Shown here in pieces: positions 43,301 through 53,051 of a DNA stretch of 64,000 bases (its first letter is position 1; every line of letters starts with the position of its first letter). Both the position numbers and the translations under genes were made by a program. The stretch comes from Aphis gossypii (lineage: Eukaryota > Arthropoda > Insecta > Hemiptera > Aphididae): NCBI RefSeq assembly GCF_020184175.1, contig NC_065530.1, positions 57,265,260 to 57,329,259 of the forward strand, in the 5' to 3' direction. The notes under the pieces were generated by a model. That model was not told where the DNA came from. It saw nothing but the letters and a program-made list of their open reading frames with translations, and did not search any database.

Positions 43301-46300
43301 TATAACATCAGCGACCCGAGGTACACGTTACAGCGGCTAATACACTTTGCGAATTTCCAACACGTTCGCCAAAGTACAACTTAAAGACGGTGATAAACAT
43401 AACGAATGAGACTGATACAGAAACGACAATTTAATTTAATAACATACAATACATGATGCATCTTACTTTTCAGGTGTGTGTGATCGCCTATGAAGTAGGG
43501 CTTTTTCTATATAGATACTCGTATACATTTTTTATTCATTTATACTAAGAAAGTCAATTATATTTAACCATAAATTGATTATGGTGGTTTTTTCTTAACT
43601 AATAATATCATCTAACGCCATTTCGTGTTTTCTATTTTTCACTTATTACTTTTATACTTAAATCTAGGGCAATAGTTTCATGATCCCACACTGTCTGCAA
43701 CAATTTAACTTTGATTGTACCTCGGGGACTAAAATCTATTAGCCAAATCCTGCAGGGCTAATGCATATATACGCTGATATTTTTAAAAAAATAAGAAATT
43801 TAAAAATATCCAATTCGACAATTTTGTTAAAACAGTTTATCCTAATTTGTAAATATCTTCATGATAATTTTATACTTTACAATAGTATAAATGTGAAATA
43901 TAGTATGTTTCAATTAACCGTTATTTAGTATTTAGATTATGTAGGTACCTACATATTATATTTCAATTAAAATTAATTTATCAAAAACATAACCTTTTTT
44001 TTTTCATTGCATTAAATAATATTAATAAAATTTATTTAAAAGCTGAGAAAATATTGTTTTTGTAACTAATATAATAAACTTTCTTCATAAATATTATAAT
44101 TTGTTTAATTAATATTAACGAAATAAATAACTATTACAGTAGAAACGTTTAATTTTGTTAATTAAAACGACATTTTTATGTACAAACAGCGGGTTACAAA
44201 ATAAATCAAAATATTTTATAAAATTTTGTAAATGTTAAATTCGTAAGTTCAACTTTAGTACAGTAGGTTTGGGTTGATTATGTTTATTATATAATCATGT
44301 TTGTAGTAGGGTGTTTGGATTTTATAAAAACCTGGCCGATTTATAACAACAAAATCATAAAAAAAAAAAAACTGAATACTTTATTTTATGGTTTATGAAA
44401 ATTAAATAAATATTTAATCTTATAATTTGAATCATAATTTTTAGCAAAATAACTAAATAAATAATTTTCCAAGCACACGACGGATTAAAAGTCTGTATAA
44501 TAATACAGAATACAAATACGTACTACATGACAGTATAAAATTTAGTCAATAATTATTTAAATGTATTAAAAATGTATCTGTGACAAAATCAATAAAAACT
44601 AATAAAACAATTTTAACATCTGATATGGTATAATATGATAAATAATGTTAAAAAATGATCAAATAAATGATCAATTATATTTTAATCTATTTTTTGTTTG
44701 ATGACTATTTAGAAAACTGATTCTATAGCTTACTATTATGCTTCTATAAATAAAATAAATAAATTAATTAATAAAATATACTTTTGATACTAATTAATAA
44801 TTAAAATATATTTTTACTGATGACGGTAATTGTTACATTATAAATCTAATTTTTCTAATGTATACACTATAATAGTTAATTGATTTTTAAGATAAAAATT
44901 AATAATACAAGTACTGTAACGTAATAATTAATACTTTATACTTGGATAAAAATTAATAATTTATTACTGAAAATGATACTTATTTTATACTTTGAAATGT
45001 AAAAGAACTTTGATAGCATTTTCTTTATTATACTATTTTCTATCCGTACAATTTTACTAAAAAATATATGTGTTTGATGCAATTTTTTAAAAGTATTCCC
45101 AATCCAGAGGTTTTATTTAAGACTTTTTAGAGCAACAGATATCTCTTGGGAAATTTTGAATCACCCGACTTTTATTCCTACCGAAGCCAATAAATATTCA
45201 TGTCCACTTTGGATACTCAAATAACCTCCTAGCAATTTTCAGAGAAGTAGATTAATAACAAATTAACCTTGAAGATACACAAACATGAGTAACAAAATAT
45301 TTTAAACAACAATTTTTAATTTATTTGTAAATAATATTCTTCAAACAACCATTACAACTTTTGTCATTCAAATAGTACTTATATAGTTTAAAATATTGAA
45401 TAAATGCGAGTACTTTTGTACAGGTATCAAATAAATAATTATAAATATTCATGTCCATACCGAATTTATTTTATTTAATAATAATTAAAAAATAATAATA
45501 AATAAAGTATACATAGTTTTAACTCCAATATGACGAAAAGCGGCTACCTAAATTCAATTAAAACACTATTTTAATAAATTGCAGTGAAGCAACACCATCT
45601 GCGGCGTCTATATAGACTCAAATAACACGATGTTTAATGTACACTAGAGCATTATGTCTCTACCTCCTACAATTGTAATCTACGTTAATTACTTGAAACC
45701 ATTTCCTTATTAATCTTCAATAATGAAATCAAGTCGAGTTCAGACCAAAATACTGTGAGGGTTAAATCTCATGTTAGAGAAATGTTTTTGTAATCTGATT
45801 ACACCTACACGTAATATATCTAGGAACACTATAATACAATAAACCTATACATTATACTATACATAATTATTATTTTCATGAATATTATTATGATCTAAAT
45901 TTGAATTTGTTTGAAAACAATCACGATTAGTTATTATTTATTCTATAAACACAATTATAGTATTATTATTATCATGAGAGTGAAAATAAAACTATCTATA
46001 AAATCCCATTAATCGTAATACTTTTTAATAACATTTATGTATTAATAGTGAAATATAATATAATATAGGGATATACGTAGACATAGTTTGGTATCTCAGT
46101 ATACTATTATGGTATCCGACATGCAAACTATTAACAATTTAACAACCATTAGATTTGAATCCATAATCACTTTTAATCACATCCGCCTTACATCAAAATT
46201 TTGATAATTTTTTTTTTAATAGGAAAATATTTTTAACCAGCATTGAATTTATGTTATAATATTATGATCAGGTAACAAAATATATTCAATTCAAGAAAAT

Positions 46301-49300
46301 TTACAAATTATATTAAAATGAATAATAGACAATAGTATTGTATTGTGTGTACTTACAGCGATCAGTAATATTCTTTAAAACATTACCAAATGAAATTTAT
46401 TTAATTTTATAAAGGTGTTTTAACTGCTTTATTACTATGAATATTAATAATAGAATATATTATTCTAATTTTAATCAATTTATTTTTCGTGTTATAAAAA
46501 TATGTATATTTTTAATGGTTTATGAATATTTAATGATTTGGAAAAGTGCATTATATAAACACTCCAACTAAAACATAACTTTTACAATAAACAAACTTTT
46601 ATAATAATTTTATCATTTAATGTATAGTGAAATCATTGATTTTACATAATATAAAAAAATTATGACCAAATATTTATTATTTATTGGTATTTTTAAATTG
46701 AAAAATAAAAATATAAGTTTATTACATTTTATCAGTTAGAATATATTATGCACAAAGGAAATATTTTATTTTAATACGTGTTATATTATGCAAATTAATG
46801 TTACGTTTATAAAATTAATGGAACAAGATGGGTTTTTGTTGTTGTACAAAACAAATACTATCTGTAGTTATTGTCGAAGAAACAATATAGTTTTTGTTTC
46901 ATAATTTAAAATATGATAATATCAACGTAACATAACTATCGTCCAATAACCCCAACGTTAATCATTATTCGTAATTTAACGTTTGAGACAGGTATGAATT
47001 ATAAACAACTAAAATCTTAGAAATAATTATTTTACCATTAAAAAATAAAATATTTAAAAAAATTAGCAAGGATATAATATGTATAGATGGTTCTCTCCTT
47101 CAAAGTAATAATTATTACAATATTTCGTTATGTCATGGTCTGCATTTTACATTTTACAGACCATTATCTGTATAATTATATTAAACTTGTTTAATTTGAA
47201 TCATTTATCAACAAAATAAAAAATACTTAGCTGCATTTTACTATTTTTTAGACGAAATAGATAGATTGATAAGAATTATATTGTATAAAATACAGTCACG
47301 CTTTAAATACATTAAATGGCAAATGAAATCGTCATAACAGAATGAAAAATATAGTATTTGATGTATTTTTGTAAGAAACAATTTTAAGTATTCTGATTCG
47401 GGTTTTCAGTATTAATTTTTTTTTTAAATTATAAATACAGGTTTCATTTAAAAAAATAACTTATTTATGTATTATCAAGCAGGTACATTTTTAAAAGTAT
47501 TAATGTATTCAAATCTAAATTCTAATAACTTGTTTATATTATTTACTACTTATTATATTGAGACAAATTTTACAAACTATAAGATTGTAATAGATTATTT
47601 TTAATTGTCATGATTTTCAAATTATCAATACCTTTAAAAGATTTTATCATCGAATATTATTTATATAATATTCAAAATCAAATAACTCTATAACTAGGTA
47701 CTCGTTTTAATTTTTATTTAGATATATATAATATATATATACGTATATAAAATAATATGATTAACAATTTACTATGAAAAATAATAGCGCTCATATTTTG
47801 AAAAAATAAAAATTAATCACTATTTAGACACTTTGAATGTTATAATAAATCTGAGTAATTGATAATATGGTTTTGAAGTAAACTGTTTTTATTATTATTG
47901 TTTAAAATATGGTAATTTTTACAATCTGTACAAAAATACATACAAAACGTACAATAAGTTACCCAACTTATGATAATATGTGAAAAAGAGTCAGGAATCG
48001 TAAGTGGAGTCATTGAGAAGTCGGTTGCGCACCTTGAGTAAACTTAAAAATCAGAATTTGAAGAAATACATAGTTAAAAGAAAAATAGTAAATATTACGA
48101 ATTACATAATATATTATAATACACTGCACAGCTATAATATTATAAATGTACCTATATCTGATAAATATCCAAAAATTTATAAATAAACATACTTTGTGCT
48201 TCTATATGAGATGGATACAATTAGGGTATAAACTATTTTTCGAATTTAAACTATGATCATCAGTGAACAGCTACTATCTGTTTAAAACGATTATTTTGAA
48301 TAAACTTAAAAATAATAGAAATATGGTATCATGAATTTCTAATAAATAATAGTGTCAACGCTTATAATATAAATAAATTACAAAGTTACATTAAGACTTA
48401 GGTAATAGACGATTGACTATGATATACTTATATTATGTTATCTAAGAATATCACACCCGCAGTATAATTATTTGTTAAAGGTTTACATAAATTATGCAAT
48501 AGTTATTCTATCGCATACACGTTAAATAGGGATGCAAGCCATAATGTATACATAACAATTATTTTTTAAATCTCATTCCTCTCTACTATCATGACTCGTT
48601 ACATTTTTAATTTATGGTTAAGGGTTTCGTGTTTTACTCTAATTGAAGAGGAGCATTTTTGTCGTAAAAGAGCATATTATATTATTATTTTTGGGTACCT
48701 ATTTACCTTTACTCCCATTTTTTGCCTAAATATACTTGGAACATCAAATAAATAACCTTGATGAATTTTAGATTTTCGAGAATGAATATAATTATTAAAA
48801 CCTATCTTTTGTTGGAAAATATTATAGTTTACGAATATTTTCTATCATTATAACAATATAGATATTGCTTCGATTTTTTTGATTTTTATAACTTGACTAA
48901 TTACGTTAATTATATTATGCTTGAATAAATATATAAAATGTATTAATCATAAATATATTCAACGCATACAACAGGATCTATTCAAAGTTAATGGATACTT
49001 ATTCGTGATTTATAATTTAAGTTGTATAAATAAAAACGCATGTTAAATATTTAGACACATCATTCACTCACAATCCTCATTGTATACAAAAATACAAAAT
49101 ATTATATTAAAAATAATATTAGTTATTTCAATAAGATATTTTCGACGAATTGTAATGAAAATTATAATTAAAATTGTGGATATAGATAAAATATTACGGA
49201 CATAGCATCGATTGTGGCCTAACGTATTAGTTAAAACGGAAGTATAAAAAGTTATACAATTAATCAAGGAGAATATAATACATATTGTGTCATACCAATA

Positions 49301-52300
49301 TTAAAAATCGATTATTCGTTCCATCCGTTTTGATACCTACTAGAGTATTAATAGCTATACTTGAACACGATGTCTTTTAAGAAACCGATCGAAAAGTTAT
49401 TGCAGTGGCTTTTATTTGTCGGCTCAATACTAATATCGTGATTGCGTTTGATCTTGTGTTTTCACATAAAATACGTTGTCTTCACCTTAAACCTTCTTAC
49501 AACTCTCCTTCACTGCATAGTTTACAAATCATTGGTAAGGTTTGCACTTCGTCGAGTCACAATACTAAAACCTCAATTTGTAGAATATTTATGGTTTGCT
49601 CATCACCTCTCATTTATCTCCAGGATTGTTTATAGTTCATCCATTAATTCTTACCCGTCATCTAGCTTATTGAGACATTTGTCTGGCCAATTTAAATTTT
49701 ATATCATTATATTTACCTTACGCTGGTATATAAAATTCAAATATACTATTTGTACGTGTTTACATAGGATCAACTGATATATCATTAAACAACATTCTAA
49801 TATTATTTGCTGTAAAAAGAATGTAATTTAAAATTAACGCATAAAAATATATAAATATTGAACTACAGTAGAGCGTCGATTATTCCCACCAATTAGTATT
49901 ATGAAGATACAGACAATTAAACAATAATTAAAAATATATAATAAATAAAAATTTAAATGTTTTATATGATTAAAAATAAAACGTATATGCTTTATGTATA
50001 ATGTATAAAGTATAGTAGAATAATATATATAATGTTTTATTAAAAATAGGTACTTAATATAACTGATTTAAATTTTAAATTTTAAAATATAAAGTAAATA
50101 ATTTTTTTTTTCAAAAATTCGTAGTGCGGATAATCGATGCTTCACTGTATTTTGTTTACCGTTTAAAAAAAAATATATTGAATGTTAGTTACATATACTT
50201 GACATAAGTATATAAACATATTTATAACAAAAAATTTTAGCTTCAATGTATTATTATTATAATATAATACATTGTGTATAATACAAAGATACTCCTAAAA
50301 AAAAAATGTACACAAACGATTTGATTTGAAAAGTTTTGTCATTATCAAATAAATATCTAACAGTATTATTGTATACATTGAGGAAACTAAATACATTATT
50401 AAGTATTATATAATATATTTTATTATTAAATATAAGTATGGTATCAAATATTATTTTGATTAGATAATAAGTTTAAATAATTATTTTAATACTTTAAAAT
50501 GAAAAAAAAAATGTTTTAATACACAATGAACCATATCCAACATGTTACATTTGTTATGGATTATGAATTACAGGTTCTATGATATGATTTAAAGGATTAT
50601 AGACTACAGGAGTTGGAATTGAAATATTGAATTTATGCATTTAAAATGAGTAGGTACTCTGATTGCCCATTTCAACATATTTTTTTTTTATCGAAAAATT
50701 CGAGTATTCGTGTTATATGTAGGTATGCTTTATGTAACAAGTTAATGAAAGTTGTATTATATAACAAGAACCACTTATTAAATATAAAGCAAAATATCGC
50801 TTCTTTAATTAAAAATCAAATTGACACTTGTTCAGTTATTATAATTTGTATTACCTATTGAATTAATTTAAATTAAAAATGTAATAAAAATGCATAAACA
50901 TTAAAAAAATATTGAATCAGCTAGTATTTATATTTCAAGAACATATTTATTAACAATTAAAATAAGTTTGACTTCTTTGGTCACCTCATAAATTGATTAT
51001 ATGGTATCAAAAAACGTATTATTCTGATATATTTTTTTTATGTTTAAAATATACTAATAAATGTCATGAAAACCATACACGTGGGATGAAAACCATTAAT
51101 CCTGATTAAACCTATGATAAATACAATATACTTACTTGAATAAATCATATAATTTATTATATAGGTATATTTTCATGACAATATTGTAGAATAGTTTTAA
51201 AATTATTAACAAAAACTAACTAATTGCAAAAGTAAAACAAATTAATTCTATCAAAATGGAAAACCCAAATTTCATCTAAGGTAATTTTTAAATAACAAAT
51301 AGAAATATGATGAACATTTCATATTTTACAATGTACACTAGGTACTTGTAATTAATATTATAAAAGGAACACTTAATTGCATGTGCCATCAACGTAATGA
51401 TATCAGCTATGATACTATAACGTTCATTGTTATATTTGTTTGTGACCGTGTATATAATGAAGTTTTACTATTTTAGACGAAAACAACCAAAATAGAAAAC
51501 ATCATCATTATAGCGAAGCTAGATAAGTGTCAGTTTGGAAAGGGTTCCATCCATAGTTTAATAATTATTAAAATAAATTATATTTTATTCATGTAAAAAA
51601 AAAACTTATGAAAAATAAACTCGTGATTCAATATCTCTAAATGAGTTTGTCAAGCCCTGTGTATGCACATCAGAGTCTTATAAATGAATATCTTATATAT
51701 TTTATAATCCACCGAGGCAAATAAAAGGAGAAACGATATAATTGGATAGTAGTATTTCACGACACACCGGTGATAGTAAAATAAAACCTCATAATACTCA
51801 AAAATACTGTATAACAAAAAAACCCAAACCAACTGTTCGCTTGTTAGTGGCGTTTTTTGACAACCCCGTCTTGTTATTCTGTACTCTTCTTAGTTTCCAA
51901 TGTGGACGAATATGAATAAAAAATTTCATAAAGGTAAGACAAAATAATATTCTAAAAGACACAATAAAACGACTTTTGTTTCTCGTAACCTAACACCCTG
52001 GGTTATCTACTTATCTCGTAAAACTTGGAAAATAACGACTAACCAGTATTGTAGCCGTAAATGGCACATTACGGTTTTCGGGGAACGTGTAAAATCATTC
52101 AAACGGTATAAGACGTTCAGAGGGATTAAAAAGTTTTCTTCTTTTTCGCCTTTAGGTGCCGACAATAAGAGAACCGACAAATCAATCGCGTAAAATAACT
52201 CATTAATCAGATCACGTCTATTATTTTTTATTCCCCTTTTCCGGTCTTTTTAAGGTTTTGTAAACAAATATAGGGAAAAAAAGGAAAACAACTATGGCTT

Positions 52301-53051
52301 ATCCTCCTCCGGTTCACAACAAAATGTGACGTCAATACCCATCTGAAAACGTATTGGTTTGTATTAACTGGGATAGGCAAAGGTAAACTTGCGAGTCCAA
52401 TAAATTGGCCATAAAACGTACGCCAACGTATAATATAATCCTGTACGATAAACCATTGTTCCGCGGCAGACAAAAATGTTTATCATGACGGAATATATGC
52501 AGTTCATGACCTCGAACCACGTCACTATCAGTTATTAGAATATCTGTACATGTATATTGTATAATAATAGACTGTTTTACAGTGCTAATGTAATGCTCAT
52601 AGTTGAAGTAGTTTTTATCCAAACAACATGCAAGTATTAAATAGTTTATTGCAACAAATTTACATACACAGCCTTGCAAAAGTTAACTATAATGAACATT
52701 GAACATATATTATTAAAGTTGAGTTTGACTATTTTTCAAGGTTTAATACGATTTATTACCTATATTTAACAGCAGGTATAACTAAAAGCTTCTGTAGAGT
52801 TGCGTGTAATATTCAAAAATTTAGTCATATAAAACTTAGTGCAAATAATTGCATAAAACATGTTACAAACTATAATATTATGGTATTGTACAGTAATTGA
52901 TTTTATGGGTAATAAAATGTATACGTACGTTTTGTATCGAACCCCAAAATAAAATAAGGACATGGAAATTTGGCTACTTCGCCAGCCTTTGTTCGATTAA
53001 TACACGTCCAGCCATCAAATTCTCCGGGACACCAATCATTACTGTCGGATA
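22145..53051 (-). CDS. Gene B: calcitonin/DH31 receptor-like class B GPCR (eight exons seen, first exon missing)
   Basis: Second receptor of the calcitonin/DH31 group, on the - strand and convergent to gene A. Eight exons join in frame to 427 residues: hormone-receptor domain (1-76, five of six expected cysteines), TM1 (about 84-106), TM2 (116-140), TM3/TM4 (152-212), TM5 (232-260), a long ICL3 (263-309), TM6 (310-333), TM7 (340-364), NGEV turn (366-369) and a 58-residue tail with KKRW. Marks include FDGW, WFKHPD, TWSNYTTC, IHKNLF, MFCEGLYLH, GWGIPALL and RATLILIPLLG. The Thr 6.42 lock residue is kept (315), but the core Trp after the FDGWTC cysteine is Ile (17). The gene spans more than 30 kb, mostly intron. 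The signal-peptide exon is not identified. It is likely the more conventional signalling paralog, though the binding domain is unusual. Confidence 0.92.
22404..22647 (-). CDS. Gene B exon: second half of ICL3, TM6, TM7
   Basis: The acceptor aatcatag precedes 22647 and the donor gtgaag follows 22404. The 244-nt exon begins with a Ser/Asn/Lys-rich loop (FKRNNSSVDSYDKAPVTSS), then GKAVRATLILIPLLG (TM6, Thr 6.42 at residue 315), FRPEPGTSWEPVYQ and TM7 with GLCVALLFCFFNGE. The exon leaves in phase 0 before the Val of NGEV. Gene A has no intron at the ICL3 position but has one just before GLCV. Confidence 0.92.
22760..22951 (-). CDS. Gene B exon: ECL2, TM5 and first half of ICL3
   Basis: The acceptor acataag precedes 22951 and the consensus donor gtgagt follows 22760. 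The 192-nt exon encodes CWIHESLYSWILSGPV, TM5 (CLSMLANLVFLINIVRLLL) and VKLHARQITM leading into a basic loop that ends RAQSFSLR, with a Ser codon split over the next intron. The acceptor lacks a long pyrimidine tract, but frame and family alignment fix it. The previous intron is about 12 kb. Confidence 0.9.
22952..34932 (-). other. Gene B intron between TM4 and TM5 exons (12.0 kb)
   Basis: Large AT-rich intron, phase 2. It holds a degraded hAT-like relic near 23.65-23.95 kb and GC-elevated patches at about 27960-28010, 28855-29060 and 29880-30460. No exon, RNA gene or intact transposon gene is supported. Confidence 0.7.
23650..23953. mobile_element. Degraded hAT-like non-autonomous relic
   Basis: The left end catgggtctccaacttacgg resembles the end of the hAT-like copy at 37045 (cataggttcccaacctacgg). 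A weak right-hand counterpart, gggccacgatgaaaaa, lies about 300 bp on. No target-site duplication was found, so boundaries are approximate. Confidence 0.35.
34933..35153 (-). CDS. Gene B exon: TM3, ICL2, TM4
   Basis: The acceptor aattttcag precedes 35153 and the donor gttagt follows 34933. The 221-nt exon encodes 73 residues: LGCKLLHILVQYFLVATYFW, MFCEGLYLHTLLVVTF with Glu 3.50 (residue 173), and GWGIPALL in TM4, ending GETL plus two bases of a split codon. It is separated from the TM2 exon by only 161 bp, whereas the matching gene A intron is 6.9 kb. Confidence 0.93.
35315..35441 (-). CDS. Gene B exon: ICL1 and TM2
   Basis: The acceptor ttatttccag precedes 35441 and the consensus donor gtaagt follows 35315. 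The 127-nt exon encodes SLTCTRIQIHKNLFISLAV, then NNCLWLVWYEAVVDNLPVL and MTNG. It keeps Arg 2.46 and His 2.50 and the LF-ISLA-NN run shared with gene A. SLTCTR has Thr where most relatives have Arg (SLRCTR). Confidence 0.92.
35442..38483 (-). other. Gene B intron between TM1 and TM2 exons (3.0 kb)
   Basis: Phase-2 intron carrying the hAT-like insertion at 37045-37529. The rest is AT-rich with A-runs (about 35921-35931) and nothing else recognisable. Confidence 0.75.
37045..37529. mobile_element. hAT-like non-autonomous DNA transposon (MITE)
   Basis: The left end reads cataggttcccaaccta followed by cggtccg. The right end, read on the - strand, is ctagtggttctcaacctt, followed after a few bases by tacggacc. 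These are imperfect terminal inverted repeats of the ggttctcaacc type known from hAT elements. Flanks tgtagtgc (37038-37045) and tatagtgt (37530-37537) match at 6 of 8, as expected for an old 8-bp target duplication. The interior (about 485 bp in all) is AT-rich and has no transposase. Confidence 0.7.
38484..38575 (-). CDS. Gene B exon: TM1
   Basis: The acceptor ttttttctag precedes 38575 and the donor gtacta follows 38484 on the - strand. The 92-nt exon encodes LRNQVNMIYKWGYTVSL, then AALAVSIFIFFYF and two bases (ag) of a split Arg codon. Length and phases equal those of the gene A TM1 exon. It contains no ORF long enough to be noticed by size alone. Confidence 0.88.
38576..40063 (-). other. 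Gene B intron between hormone domain and TM1 exons (1.5 kb)
   Basis: Phase-0 intron. The part nearest the upstream exon (about 39450-40060) is less AT-rich and has several chance open frames in both directions, including read-through past the donor. None matches a family I know. Confidence 0.7.
40064..40170 (-). CDS. Gene B exon: C-terminal half of hormone-receptor domain
   Basis: The acceptor tttttgcag precedes 40170 on the - strand and the donor gtcggt follows 40064. This donor is weaker than the others, but its position equals the gene A exon edge. The 107-nt exon encodes FGQKMCLPDGSWFKHPDS, then NKTWSNYTTCVDLDDLK. The pattern WFKHP-x-x-N-x-TWSNYT-x-C is close to vertebrate calcitonin receptors. 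Two sequons (NKT, NYT) are visible. About half of the residues match the gene A exon. Confidence 0.92.
40171..52928 (-). other. Gene B intron splitting the hormone-receptor domain (12.8 kb)
   Basis: Phase-1 intron between the two halves of the ligand-binding domain. It contains a pogo-like element at 49866-50147 and GC-elevated patches at about 42840-43440 and 51840-52520. Open frames at 49.4-49.8 kb and 52.2-52.7 kb are not supported as genes. Confidence 0.7.
49866..50147. mobile_element. pogo/Tigger-like non-autonomous element (MITE, 282 bp)
   Basis: The left end is cagtagagcgtcgattattc. The right end on the - strand is cagtgaagcatcgattatcc, so 16 of 20 terminal bases pair as inverted repeats. 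TA flanks both sides (49864-49865 and 50148-50149), the target duplication of Tc1/mariner/pogo elements. The 'cagt...tcgattatcc' end is typical of pogo/Tigger-like families. The interior is AT-rich with no transposase frame. Confidence 0.82.
52929..53051 (-). CDS. Gene B exon: N-terminal half of hormone-receptor domain
   Basis: On the - strand the acceptor ttttatag precedes 53051 and the donor gtacgt follows 52929. A second AG (gacag) would start the exon at 53041. The exon reads SDSNDWCPGEFDGWTC, then INRTKAGEVAKFPCPYFI, then LGFDTK and one base of a split Arg codon. FDGW-x-C, the Ala-Gly and Cys-Pro are the second to fourth cysteine region of the class B hormone-receptor domain. The phase-1 end fits the next exon exactly. 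The residue after the FDGWTC cysteine is Ile (codon att), where the family has Trp. No track-sized ORF marks this exon; it was found by reading the reverse strand. Confidence 0.85.

Noticed and set aside
49370..49777. Plus-strand open frame with a hydrophobic start (MSFKKPIEKLLQWLLFVG) and one internal TGA, resembling a broken membrane-protein exon.
   Set aside because: No recognised family, a stop after 23 codons, and a frame of this length is expected once or so by chance in 64 kb of such DNA.
51062..51182. 11-bp inverted repeat tgtcatgaaaa about 120 bp apart, considered as a small MITE.
   Set aside because: No target duplication, and a match of this length is near chance for AT-rich DNA.
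52228..52679. Two overlapping minus-strand frames (81 and 115 codons) near the gene B hormone-domain exon.
   Set aside because: Different frames, no family motif, and they lie inside the intron just past the exon donor at 52929.
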